A stretch of DNA of 64,000 nucleotides from the NCBI GenBank assembly GCA_938038445.1, contig CALHRZ010000007.1, positions 290,238 to 354,237 on the forward strand. Reading direction: 5' to 3'. The first letter of the stretch is position 1; every line of letters starts with the position of its first letter. Below the pieces are notes generated by a model. It was not told where the DNA came from, made no database searches, and was given only the letters and a program-made list of their open reading frames with translations. Position numbers and translations under genes: made by a program. Shown here in pieces: positions 51,817 to 62,187 of this stretch. The stretch comes from an uncultured bacterium. Lineage in GTDB: Bacteria > Verrucomicrobiota > Kiritimatiellia > CAIKKV01.

Positions 51817-53325
51817 TCAGGAGAGATCCGGGGCGCGGTAGTTGGGAGGTTCCTTGATGATTTTGATGGAATGGGGGTGGGCTTCTCGGATGCCGGCGAG
51901 GGAGACGCGGACGAAACGGGCATGTGTTTGGAGTTCGGGGATGGTACGGCAGCCGGTGTATCCCATGGCGGCGCGCAGTCCGCCGATATACTGCGTAACG
52001 ATCTGGCGGACGGTACCGGCATAGGGGACCATGCCTTCGACGCCCTGGGGGACGAGTTCCTCCTCGGAAAGGGCATGGCTTAGGTTATAGCGTTCTCGGG
52101 CGGCCATTCCGCTTTTCATCGCGGCGAGGCTGCCCATCCCGCGGTAGATAACGTATTGGCGGCCCTGGTGGATGATTTTTTCGCCGGGGCTTTCGGCGGT
52201 GCCTGCGAGAACGGAGCCCATCATGACCGCGTCGGCGCCGGCGGCGATGGCCTTGGGGATATCGCCGGAGTAGCGGATGCCCCCGTCGGCGATGATGGGA
52301 ATTGTTCCTTCGAGGGCTGCGGCGCACTGGTAGATGGCGGTGATTTGGGGGACCCCGACGCCGGCGACCACGCGGGTGGTACAGATGGAGCCGGGGCCGA
52401 TGCCGACCTTGACCGCGTCGGCGCCGGCGTCGCGGAGGGCGAGGGCGGCTTCGCCGGTGGCGATATTACCGGCCACGACATCCACGTCGGGGAAGCGGGA
52501 TTTGGTCCAACGAACCATTTCGATTACACCGCGGCTATGGCCGTGGGCGGTATCGACCACGAGGGCGTCTACGGCTTCCTCGACGAGTGCTTCCACGCGT
52601 TCATAATCACCGGGCCCTACGGCGGCCGCGACGCGGAGGCGGTAGCGCGCATCGCGATTAAATTGGGGGTTTGCGTTGTCCACGAGGGCGAGGACATCGC
52701 TGTAGCTGTAGAGGCCGACCAACTTACCGTTTTTCACCAGCGGAAGTTTGCCGATCCGGTTTTGGCGCATGATTTCATAGGCTTGTTCGAGGCTTGTTTC
52801 CTCTGGGGCCGTGATCAATTGACGGGTCATGACCTCGGAAACTTTGAGGCTGCTTCGGCGCGGGGCATATTTGATATCGGTGGCTGTCAGAATTCCGACC
52901 AGATCTCCCGCGGCGTTTACGATGGGAAAACCGCTGAAATTGTAACCTTTTTTTTGCTTCGTGGCGAGGACGTCGTCGAGGGAATCGGTATCACGAAAGA
53001 CGATGGGATTTTGGATGAGGCCATTGAGGTGATGTTTGACGCGTGCGACCTGTTTGGCCTGTTCGCGGGGAGAGAGGTTCTTGTGGATAACGCCCATTCC
53101 CCCTTCCATGGCGACCGCGATGGCCATTGGGGCTTCGGTGACGGTATCCATGGCGGCGCTTACGACAGGGATTTGAAGGGCAATTCGGCGGGAAAAGCGG
53201 GTTCGCACATCGGCTTGAAAGGGAAGGAAATCGGCATATTGGGTGACGAGCGATACATCGTCAAAGGTGAGGCCTTCCCGGGGCGATTGGGCCATGAACT
53301 CAACAAGATCCTTATTGGGATGCAT
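51817..53325 (-). CDS. guaB: Inosine-5'-monophosphate dehydrogenase GuaB
   Basis: NAD-dependent IMP to XMP step of guanine nucleotide synthesis. 502 residues. [19 protein letters not shown] at the start; two CBS domains about 105-225 ([37 protein letters not shown]); catalytic Cys in [42 protein letters not shown] and [10 protein letters not shown] follow. ATG 53325 is preceded by AGGAG at 10-nt spacing. The leader has a sigma-70-like promoter and a 6-bp hairpin. HIT, Minf_1886 and M16 genes follow closely downstream. Confidence 0.97.
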   Translation of the reverse strand: MHPNKDLVEFMAQSPREGLTFDDVSLVTQYADFLPFQADVRTRFSRRIALQIPVVSAAMDTVTEAPMAIAVAMEGGMGVIHKNLSPREQAKQVARVKHHLNGLIQNPIVFRDTDSLDDVLATKQKKGYNFSGFPIVNAAGDLVGILTATDIKYAPRRSSLKVSEVMTRQLITAPEETSLEQAYEIMRQNRIGKLPLVKNGKLVGLYSYSDVLALVDNANPQFNRDARYRLRVAAAVGPGDYERVEALVEEAVDALVVDTAHGHSRGVIEMVRWTKSRFPDVDVVAGNIATGEAALALRDAGADAVKVGIGPGSICTTRVVAGVGVPQITAIYQCAAALEGTIPIIADGGIRYSGDIPKAIAAGADAVMMGSVLAGTAESPGEKIIHQGRQYVIYRGMGSLAAMKSGMAARERYNLSHALSEEELVPQGVEGMVPYAGTVRQIVTQYIGGLRAAMGYTGCRTIPELQTHARFVRVSLAGIREAHPHSIKIIKEPPNYRAPDLS

Positions 53326-53340
53326 CGAAGGGAGGCTCCT

Positions 53341-53397
53341 ACGGCCTGCGGTCGGCCGTTTTCTCTTTATTATGGGCGCGCCGACTGGAGGGGTCAA
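53341..53397 (-). promoter_or_regulatory. guaB promoter and leader hairpin
   Basis: On the minus strand TTGACC (53392-53397), 17 nt, CATAAT (53369-53374). The expected start near 53362 gives a leader of about 37 nt. A stem ACGGCC/GGCCGT with a 7-nt loop lies at 53341-53359, immediately before the ribosome binding site. I cannot say if the hairpin regulates guaB. Confidence 0.6.
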
Positions 53398-53412
53398 GAT
53401 CAAATCGAGGTT

Positions 53413-54333
53413 TTAGGTGTAACGGTGCGCGAGCATTTCACGCAATGTCTGTTCGAGGGGGATTTGGGGTTCCCAGCCGGTGTCGTGGCGGATACGGGAC
53501 GTGTCGAGGGGCGCGCTGCAATCCGTGGGGCGCAGGAGTGCAGAATCCGGTTGGAAAAGAGGCCGCACGCCTGCGAGTCGGGCGATTGTTTCGATCAATT
53601 CGCCGATGGAAAGGGTGCGGCCGGAGGCGATGTTGTAGGGACGGCCGGGCACGCCGTGCTCCAGCAGCAGGCGGTAGGCGCGGGTGACATCCCGAACATC
53701 GAGGAAATCTCGGCGGCTGGCCGTGTTGCCGACTCGGAGTGTGACCGTGTTGGCTTTCGTCTGGGTGGCCCTCTGAATTTGGCGAATGATCGAAGGGACC
53801 ACATAGGCTTCGGGTTGACCTGGCCCGGTATGGTTATGGGGGCGAGCGACCAGAAACGGGCAACCCCAATCCTGCGCGTAGCGGAGGGTTAAGAGATCGG
53901 CCGATGCCTTGGTCACAGCGTAGAAACTATCGGGGTTGAGGGGTGTTTCTTCCGGAAGAGGGTGAGAAACGGTTGGGGAACCGTAGACTCGCGCGGAGCT
54001 GACGACGAGCAAGCGGGCGTTGGGGACCTCCTGGCGGAATGCTTCACAGAGATTCACGGTTCCGAGGATATTGATTTCGGCCATGAGGGAGGGGTTTGCG
54101 TCGGCCCCCGGGGGAAAGGCGAGGGCGGCCAAGTGGATGCCGGCGTCAGGATGCGTTTGGCGGACGGTTTGACGCAGGAGCGCGAGGTCTCGCACGTCGC
54201 CGGCTGTAAAAGGACAAGGGAGGTGCGGAGCGGTGGATTGGTCGAAACCGACCACCGCGTGGCCGGCGGCGAGGAGTTCCTGAACGGCGTAGCGGCCGAC
54301 AAATCCTGCGGCGCCCGTAACCAGAATACGCAT
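53413..54333 (-). CDS. rmd: GDP-4-dehydro-6-deoxy-D-mannose reductase (Rmd-type)
   Basis: 306 residues, extended short-chain dehydrogenase. RILVTGAAGFVGRYAVQELL is the NAD(P) loop; SSARVYGS, then SFYAVTKASADLL with the Tyr-x-x-x-Lys pair and ARPHNHTGPGQ, typical of the Rmd subgroup. It would reduce the product of Gmd, coded 5 bp upstream, to GDP-D-rhamnose. GDP-6-deoxytalose synthase is an alternative from the same fold. The N-terminal extension possible in the frame is not used; ATG 54333 starts exactly at the Rossmann strand. Confidence 0.85.
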   Translation of the reverse strand: MRILVTGAAGFVGRYAVQELLAAGHAVVGFDQSTAPHLPCPFTAGDVRDLALLRQTVRQTHPDAGIHLAALAFPPGADANPSLMAEINILGTVNLCEAFRQEVPNARLLVVSSARVYGSPTVSHPLPEETPLNPDSFYAVTKASADLLTLRYAQDWGCPFLVARPHNHTGPGQPEAYVVPSIIRQIQRATQTKANTVTLRVGNTASRRDFLDVRDVTRAYRLLLEHGVPGRPYNIASGRTLSIGELIETIARLAGVRPLFQPDSALLRPTDCSAPLDTSRIRHDTGWEPQIPLEQTLREMLAHRYT

Positions 54334-54338
54334 GGATG

Positions 54339-56281
<1,943 letters not shown>

Positions 56282-56319
56282 GAAGGTGGGGGCCGGCTTT
56301 GCCCCAGGGAGGAGAAAAA

Positions 56320-56511
56320 TTAGTTCTCGAGTGCCTGGATTCGCGCGCGTACGCGGGCCCTGGCCAACTCGCGCCGGCGGATTTCGCTGGGTTTTTCGAA
56401 ATATCGCCGGCTGCGGATTTCGCGCATCAGCCCTTCTTTATCGAGGGCTTTTTTGAGCCGTTTCAGAGCTTTATCCACCGGTTCGCCGCGTTTGACCTTG
56501 ATCTGGATCAC
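56320..56511 (-). CDS. rpsU: 30S ribosomal protein S21
   Basis: 63 residues, basic: VKRGEPVDKALKRLKKALDKEGLMREIRSRRYFEKPSEIRRREL, the complete S21 pattern. Small-subunit protein near the anti-Shine-Dalgarno. GTG start with AAGGAG and GAGAGG upstream at workable spacings. The presence of S21 points away from groups that lack it. Confidence 0.95.
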   Translation of the reverse strand: MIQIKVKRGEPVDKALKRLKKALDKEGLMREIRSRRYFEKPSEIRRRELARARVRARIQALEN

Positions 56512-56581
56512 GCTGTTTCCTCTCCTTTCCGACGGGAATGAACCGAGAATTACGGGATCTCAGGTTCCGCCGCGAACGGGA

Positions 56582-56610
56582 AATAAATCAAATAGAAGGC
56601 AAGACGTCAA
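56582..56610 (-). promoter_or_regulatory. Promoter of rpsU
   Basis: On the minus strand TTGACG (56605-56610), 17 nt, TTTATT (56582-56587). The start near 56575 would leave a leader of about 64 nt to the GTG. In the remaining 285-bp gap toward the next plus-strand gene a TATACT at 56735-56740 has no good -35 partner. Confidence 0.45.
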
Positions 56611-56796
56611 CACCGAAAAACAAGAAATTTGGGAAAGCGCGTGGGGGAGGGTCATACAACTCCTCATAGGTAGGGTTTGGATGACGAGTTGGAATGTGGA
56701 GGCTTGGGGTCTGGGAATTCGGCGCCTGATCGTTTATACTTTCGTCGACCCTCAGGAGTTCGTTTTGGTAGGGTTATCCAGCGAAAAGGGGAATCC

Positions 56797-59151
56797 ATGC
56801 GCGTTTTGATCTTATTCCGCGGGGGAGTGATCCAAATCCTGATGATTTTTTGTGGAATGGGAGGAGTGAGAGGGTTGGAACGGCTGAGCGAACAAGAATT
56901 CGGGCCACGCCGGTTGGAAGGATTGAGGGCAGCGGCTGCGCGAAAGCTGGAACCGGGTCTGAACCCGGAGACGTGGGTGGATGAAGGACGTTGGAGCGCC
57001 GCACATGCCCGACTGGCGCTTCCGGCGTCGTGGGACGAGAGGGAACAGGCCAACCGTTATTTTGAAACCGTTGAATGGGTTAGTTTGTGGGATGGGTTGG
57101 TGGCCGATACGGACATCCAGATCATTTTTCTTCTGAGGACCTGGTTGGAGTTTCAGAATTCCGACCACCTATCCGCGATTGCTCGGAATCATCTTAACGA
57201 GATGATTTGCACGTGGGAGACGCCGAATCGGGATCGGAATCAGAGGTCGGAACAGGAGTATGAGTGGCCGGGCGAGTACACGGAGAATCACACGTTGAAC
57301 ATCCTGACGGCCGCCTATTTTCAGGACGTGTTATTGGGGCGGGATCGGACGCTTCGACGGCAATTGCTGGGGGAGTTTTTGTGGGATCGGTCGCGGTGGG
57401 GCTGGAGCGAATTTTACAGCGCCAGTTACGGCCGGTACACGGTTCAACCCCTACTGCTTTTGGCCGATTTTGCGCCCGATCCGGAGATCCAAAAGATGGC
57501 GACGATGCTCCTCGATCTTTTGATCTTGGATTTTGCGGGGCACAGTTTGGGGTGGTTTCGTGGTGTTCCGTATGCGCGGGGGGGGGAACGGGGGACGAAC
57601 AATCGAAACAATTCGCTGGTCGATATGATTCGGCACTGGTTCGGCGATCCGACACCGGGCGCGAAATATGAGGGGCCCGATGGTATCGTCGGAGCACTTA
57701 CCAGTCGTTATCGGCCGCCGGCTCTTGCGGGGCAGCTCTGTCATGATCGTGAGTTTCGGGGGCGATATGCCGCCTATCAGACGGTGACGCATGGTCCTTC
57801 TCGGATGCGCGTGCCCCTGGCCCTGTGGGTCACTCCTGCGGCCACGATGGCGACGGCCCAAGGTGCGGGCCACTATTACGACGGGCACTACGGGTCGGTC
57901 AGTTTCGCCACGGATCCGGCTCGGGTGGTCTCGGTGCATTATGGCCGCGGGCGGAACATGCTTCAGATTGGGCCCGTGGCAGCGGTGTTTGGCGAGGTAC
58001 GGTATCATGGCGGATTACGGCGGGAACCGGTTGAAGGAGTGTCGAACGCTTGGGAGACCGTGGAAGGAGGTGCCTCTCTATTGGAGGTTCGGGTTGTGCC
58101 GGGGGTGACGCTGTTGGTGTTGGACGAAGCGGGCCATGCGGATGGGAAGAGTTCCGCTCGACGGGTTGAAGAGCTGGCGCCGACTTTTGAAGGGGGCATC
58201 TTGACGTGGCGAATGCCGGATGGCCAGACGGTGCGGGTGGAGAATCGGCAAATGGAGGGGCGGTGGTCCGTGGCCGGCGCGTGGGTAGGTGGAAGGTGGT
58301 GGCGTGTGGACAAGAACCGCCTGTACGATTCTCCCTGGCTGCGGAGCGAACGGGAGAGTGGTGTTGCGTACATTCGAGATGGGCGTGGGGGGTGGCGGTA
58401 TGATTTTCGGAATCCTCAGGAACCTCAGGTCGAGCGGATTTCATTGGAGCAATTTCCCTCTTGGCCGGAGGATGAAATTGAAGGGCCGCTGGGTATTCAG
58501 ATGGTCCGGATTCCGGCGGGGAGTTTTCCGGCGGGTTCGCGGGGTGGGGAGGGGCGCATGTCCGAACGGCCTTTTCGGTGGGGCAGGACGGAGGCGTTTT
58601 ACATCAGTCGGTTGGAAATCACAGTGGGTCAGTTTCGTGCTTTTGGGGAGAGCGAGCTTTCGAGCGGTCGGATGCCGCCATTTCCGGTCCCGCCATGGAA
58701 CAGCACGGAACGTCATCCGCAGGTTGGCGTGAGCTGGCGGGAAGCCGTTGCGTTTTGCGAATGGCTGACCGGGCGGTATCCGGGTCGGTTTCGGCTGCCG
58801 ACGGAGGAGGAATGGGAGAAGGCGGCTCGGGGGTGGTCCTACCGGATTTACCCGTGGGGTGATACCTATGACGGGACTCAAGCCGGCCAACGGACGGGAA
58901 CGCTGGCCGAGGGGGGATCATATCCCGGCGACACGAGTCCGTTTGGCGTTCAGGACATGGGGGGCAGTGTATGGGAGTGGTGTGGTGACGTATGGCTACC
59001 CGGCGGCGAAGTTCCATGGCGGGTGCTGAAGGGGTGCGGATGGAATTTCGACCCGGACACGTTTCGGATCGCCCATCGCCGGGGTTGGCGGGAGGATGGC
59101 CGATCTGTTCACATAGGCTTCCGGGTTGTTTGGGAACCGGATGCCAAATGA
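56797..59151 (+). CDS. Secreted alpha-helical protein with C-terminal FGE-like (sulfatase-modifying factor fold) domain
   Basis: 784 residues. Sec signal about 1-25 (MRVLILFRGGVIQILMIFCG). The N-terminal 540 residues look like a toroid-type catalytic or binding module (NHTLNILTAAYFQDVLLG, WSEFYSASYGRYTVQPLLLLADF) with Trp/Tyr-rich beta end. From 566 the FGE/SUMF1 fold runs to the end: MVRIPAGSF, SRLEITVGQFRAF, VSWREAVAFCEWLTGR, FRLPTEEEWEKAARG and GGSVWEWCGDVW. The catalytic Cys pair of true FGE, expected after the GGSW-like LKGCGW, is absent (GCGWNFDPDTFR), so formylglycine synthesis is unlikely. AAAGGGGA lies before ATG 56797. Confidence 0.7.
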   Translation: MRVLILFRGGVIQILMIFCGMGGVRGLERLSEQEFGPRRLEGLRAAAARKLEPGLNPETWVDEGRWSAAHARLALPASWDEREQANRYFETVEWVSLWDGLVADTDIQIIFLLRTWLEFQNSDHLSAIARNHLNEMICTWETPNRDRNQRSEQEYEWPGEYTENHTLNILTAAYFQDVLLGRDRTLRRQLLGEFLWDRSRWGWSEFYSASYGRYTVQPLLLLADFAPDPEIQKMATMLLDLLILDFAGHSLGWFRGVPYARGGERGTNNRNNSLVDMIRHWFGDPTPGAKYEGPDGIVGALTSRYRPPALAGQLCHDREFRGRYAAYQTVTHGPSRMRVPLALWVTPAATMATAQGAGHYYDGHYGSVSFATDPARVVSVHYGRGRNMLQIGPVAAVFGEVRYHGGLRREPVEGVSNAWETVEGGASLLEVRVVPGVTLLVLDEAGHADGKSSARRVEELAPTFEGGILTWRMPDGQTVRVENRQMEGRWSVAGAWVGGRWWRVDKNRLYDSPWLRSERESGVAYIRDGRGGWRYDFRNPQEPQVERISLEQFPSWPEDEIEGPLGIQMVRIPAGSFPAGSRGGEGRMSERPFRWGRTEAFYISRLEITVGQFRAFGESELSSGRMPPFPVPPWNSTERHPQVGVSWREAVAFCEWLTGRYPGRFRLPTEEEWEKAARGWSYRIYPWGDTYDGTQAGQRTGTLAEGGSYPGDTSPFGVQDMGGSVWEWCGDVWLPGGEVPWRVLKGCGWNFDPDTFRIAHRRGWREDGRSVHIGFRVVWEPDAK

Positions 59152-59157
59152 GGAGCG

Positions 59158-59883
59158 TTATTGTTCGTCGTAGTTCTTGAGGGGCCGGTACCAGATGTTC
59201 CGGTAGCGGACGAGATCGCCATGGTCCTGAAGTTTCAGGGGACCAGAGGGGGCATGGGCCTTGTAGGGGTACACGTCACGGTGGCCGGTGGGTCCCATCA
59301 GTTCCACGTGGTTATGGACGACAACGCCGTTATGGATCAGGGTGAGGTACGCGGGGCGGATTAAGCGGATGCCGTCGAAGCGGGGTGCCGTCCAAATGAT
59401 ATCGTAGGTTTGCCACTCGCCAGGTTTGCGGCAGGCGTTGACGAGGGGCGGATATTCCCCGTAAACGGCGGCCGTGATCCCGTCGGCGTACGTGACATTC
59501 TGGTAACCGTCGAGGACCTGGATTTCGTAGAGGCCCATCAGGAAGACGCCGCTATTTCCGCGGCCTTGTCCTTCTCCCTTGATGACTGCGGGGCAGGCAA
59601 ATTCGAGGTGGAGTTGGCAATCTCCGAAGCGCTCTTTGGTCCAGATGTCACCGGTTTTGGGCACGACTTCCATATAGCCGTTTTCAACCTTCCACTGGGC
59701 AGACCCTTCCCGGCCGCACCATCCTTCGAGGCTGGTGCCGTCGAAGAGGAGAATGGCATCGGAGGGAGCTTGGCCGGGCTGGGCACCGGGGGTGACCACG
59801 CGGGGAAGGGGCCGGCGGTAGTCGTGGACGTGCCATTGTCCGCCGGGAAGAAGGGGGGTATCGTCGTAGCCTTGTCGCGCCAT
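59158..59883 (-). CDS. DUF1080 (3-keto-disaccharide hydrolase domain) protein
   Basis: 241 residues. [68 protein letters not shown] and [14 protein letters not shown] are the DUF1080 signature, a jelly-roll common in planctomycete-like genomes. Members cleave 3-keto-glycosides or bind carbohydrate. No signal peptide is seen in the first 40 residues, unusual for the family, so it may be cytoplasmic. AGGAG lies 7 nt before the ATG. It faces the FGE-like gene with stops 6 bp apart. Confidence 0.85.
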   Translation of the reverse strand: MARQGYDDTPLLPGGQWHVHDYRRPLPRVVTPGAQPGQAPSDAILLFDGTSLEGWCGREGSAQWKVENGYMEVVPKTGDIWTKERFGDCQLHLEFACPAVIKGEGQGRGNSGVFLMGLYEIQVLDGYQNVTYADGITAAVYGEYPPLVNACRKPGEWQTYDIIWTAPRFDGIRLIRPAYLTLIHNGVVVHNHVELMGPTGHRDVYPYKAHAPSGPLKLQDHGDLVRYRNIWYRPLKNYDEQ

Positions 59884-59919
59884 GGTGAGACTCCTGGATT
59901 GGGTTATCGATGGACGGGA

Positions 59920-59947
59920 ATTCTAGCGGTTTGGGGTCAGAACGCAA
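59920..59947 (-). promoter_or_regulatory. Possible promoter of the DUF1080 gene
   Basis: On the minus strand TTGCGT (59942-59947), 16 nt, TAGAAT (59920-59925). It overlaps a GGGGTCAGAACGCAACA word that resembles widespread intergenic repeats, so the -35 match may be accidental. Confidence 0.35.
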
Positions 59948-59993
59948 CAGTATTTGTTTTTGAGGAAGGCGTATTCTCGAAATGGCTTCCCTC

Positions 59994-60023
59994 TTGAGTT
60001 GGGGGGGACGAGTGAGGTAGCAT
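59994..60023 (+). promoter_or_regulatory. Possible promoter of hydG
   Basis: TTGAGT (59994-59999), 18 nt, TAGCAT (60018-60023), 8 nt before ATG 60032. AAAGGA lies too close to the ATG (3 nt) to be a normal ribosome binding site. The arrangement resembles the other start-adjacent promoters in the window, but box matches are only 4/6 each. Confidence 0.3.
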
Positions 60024-60031
60024 TAAAGGAT

Positions 60032-61444
60032 ATGAAGTACGAATTGAGCCAGCGGGCGGAGGATTTCATTCAGGACGGGGTCTTGGAGCGTCTGATCCGG
60101 GAAACGCGAGTTGACGATGGGCGATTTCGGGAGATTTTGTCCAAGAGTTTGGACCTGCAAGCGCTGACACCGGAGGAGACGGCGGTTCTGATTGCTGCAT
60201 CCAGGCCGGATCAGATTGAGGCGATTTTCGAGACGGCCAAAGACTTGAAGCGGCGGGTGTATGGGAACAGGATTGTGCTTTTTGCCCCCCTCTATGTCGG
60301 GAATTTATGCGTCAACGATTGCGCTTATTGCGCTTTTCGCCGTTCCAATCCTGTGCAAGTGCGGCGGACGTTGGATCTTGAAGAGCTGCGGGAACAGGTT
60401 CGCGCGTTGGAGCGGCGGGGGCACAAGCGGCTCATTCTGGTATTTGGCGAGCACGAACGGTATTCGGCTGGGTTCATTGCGGAATGCGTGCGGACCGTTT
60501 ATGGGGTTCGGGAGGGACGGGGTGAAATTCGCCGTTTGAACATCAACGCGGCGCCCTTCGATCATGAAGGGTTTCGGATCATCAAGGCGGCCGGGATAGG
60601 CACCTATCAGATTTTTCAAGAGACCTATCATCATGCGACCTACCGCGAGATGCATCCTTCCGAGACGCGGAAGGGGGACTATCTGTGGAGGCTGGATGCG
60701 TTGAGCCGGGCGATGGAGGCGGGGTGTGACGATGTGGGGATTGGAGCGTTGTTTGGTCTTTACGATTGGCGGTTTGAAGTCCTTGGTCTGGTGACCCATG
60801 CGTGTCATTTGATGGCCAAGTATCGTGTCGGCCCCCACACGATCAGTTTTCCCCGGCTGAGGCCGGCGGCGGGGGTTCACCGGTCGTGGCCGATGTTGGT
60901 TTCTGATGACGATTTTTTGCGGGTGATTGCGATTTTACGAGTCTCCGTTCCTTATACCGGGTTGATTCTGACTGCGCGAGAACGGCCTGCCTTCCGGCGG
61001 CGAGCCATGGCGTTCGGGGTATCGCAAATTGATGCTGGAAGTCGGATTGAACTGGGTGGATATACGGAAGCGGGGGATGCACAGGTGATGGAGCGGGAGC
61101 AGTTTGAATTGGGGGACATCCGTCCTTTGGACGTTGTGATGCGTGAGCTGGTGGAAGACGGCTATCTGCCCAGTTTTTGCACGGCCTGTTATCGGCTGGG
61201 GCGTACGGGCGAACATTTCATGGAGTTTGCGATTCCCGGTTTTATCAAACGGTTTTGCACGCCGAACGCGCTGACCACGCTGGTGGAATATCTGGTGGAT
61301 TATGCGTCGCCGGAGACCCGCATTGCGGGCGAGAAGCTCATTGCGGAAGAGTTAGCCCGGATGCCCGATTCGGCCCAGAAAGAGGAGTTGAAACGGCGGC
61401 TTCAGGAAATTCGAGATGCGGGCAGCCGAGATCTTTATTTTTGA
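60032..61444 (+). CDS. hydG: [FeFe]-hydrogenase maturase HydG (radical SAM tyrosine lyase)
   Basis: HydG cleaves tyrosine to make CO and cyanide ligands of the hydrogenase H-cluster. 470 residues, the usual size. The radical SAM motif is CVNDCAYC (Cys93/97/100, CX3CX2C). The C-terminal auxiliary-cluster motif FCTACYRLGRTGEHFM...C is Cys383, Cys386 and Cys409, exactly CX2CX22C, and separates HydG from ThiH. SETRKGDYLWRLDALSRAMEAG and FEVLGLVTHACHL are also typical. hydE, hydF and hydA are not in the window. Start chosen at the ATG before YELSQRAEDF. Confidence 0.93.
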   Translation: MKYELSQRAEDFIQDGVLERLIRETRVDDGRFREILSKSLDLQALTPEETAVLIAASRPDQIEAIFETAKDLKRRVYGNRIVLFAPLYVGNLCVNDCAYCAFRRSNPVQVRRTLDLEELREQVRALERRGHKRLILVFGEHERYSAGFIAECVRTVYGVREGRGEIRRLNINAAPFDHEGFRIIKAAGIGTYQIFQETYHHATYREMHPSETRKGDYLWRLDALSRAMEAGCDDVGIGALFGLYDWRFEVLGLVTHACHLMAKYRVGPHTISFPRLRPAAGVHRSWPMLVSDDDFLRVIAILRVSVPYTGLILTARERPAFRRRAMAFGVSQIDAGSRIELGGYTEAGDAQVMEREQFELGDIRPLDVVMRELVEDGYLPSFCTACYRLGRTGEHFMEFAIPGFIKRFCTPNALTTLVEYLVDYASPETRIAGEKLIAEELARMPDSAQKEELKRRLQEIRDAGSRDLYF

Positions 61445-61465
61445 GCAGGAACCCTTCAGCAGCGT

Positions 61466-61977
61466 TTAATGGGTGAGAGATCCTCCGTCTTGCGGGGATC
61501 CCATTCGATTGCAGTGGGATGAATAGGAACCGACAGGTTTGATACATGCCGGCTGGAGTTTGCGGGTCAGGGGCACCGGCTCTGAGAAACAGGCGGCATT
61601 CGGTCGCATCTTGGTCCCAAAGGTGCATTCTCCTAAAGAAGCTGCGATCGATTTGAAGACGTCTGGCGGAAGGCCGGTAAGGTCCGACAGCGTTTTGATG
61701 AGCTTGTCATTTTGCCGCAGTGGATTTTGGAAGCGGTAGGCGTGGCGGAGAATTTTCTGCGTCCGTTGGGCGTCCTTCTTCGTACCCAAAGTTAAGCCCT
61801 TGTCGGTTTTGGTCTCGATTTCGAAGATGCTGTAGTGCGAGACGAAGACAGGATTGGTTTAGGTGGTTCCGTCTGGTGGGGGCAGTCTCCCCCATGGAAT
61901 GCGATGGTAGAGATTTGGCGGCCGTGGGGACAGCAGGTGGTTTGCGGCATTTCGCCGAAACCGCCTTTGATCTTCAT
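61466..61977 (-). pseudogene. Degenerate NERD-domain (nuclease-related) protein gene
   Basis: Translating the minus strand in two frames restores a NERD domain: MKIKGGFGEMPQ from ATG 61977, then, after a frameshift, NLYHRIPWGRLPPPDGTT, a TAA stop at 61859-61861, and TNPVFVSHYSIFEIETKTDKGL onward into YRFQNPLRQNDKLIKTLSDLTGLPPDVFKSI and ECTFGTKMRPN. Intact relatives read approximately LPTPDGTTQIDHVVVSRYGIFVIETK and YRFQNPLRQN, so Gln became a stop and the Ile-Asp pair is lost. The catalytic Glu and Lys of the IETK segment survive. The C-terminus decays beyond recognition. The flanks 61445-61465 and 61978-62187 hold no gene that I can see. Confidence 0.75.
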
Positions 61978-62187
61978 TTGGATGAAGGTTCGAAGCGTCC
62001 TATGGAGGACGGGTCAAATTGATAGAACGCCGGCCCGAACGATCCGGGGAAGAATAGTCCAAATCCGTTGTCCTCCCATAATGCTGAGACATTCTTGTTC
62101 TGCGCCTTTGATGGTTTCCCGAAGCTAACCCTTCCTGTGCCACTTTGTTTGAAGGAGCCTGATTTCGACGCCGGCTCGGGTTTGGGG

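Noticed and set aside
52156..53892. 578-codon plus-strand frame across guaB and rmd
   Set aside because: Gly/Asp/Val-rich repeats produced by reading through guaB in antisense; crosses two real genes.
61491..61525. Terminator after hydG from a GGATCCCATT...GTGGGATG inverted repeat
   Set aside because: The stem is only six pairs with an 11-nt loop and no T-tract follows.
61445..62187. Insertion sequence or transposase between hydG and the PHP gene
   Set aside because: No terminal repeats or DDE/Y1 motifs; the coding remains fit a NERD-domain protein instead.
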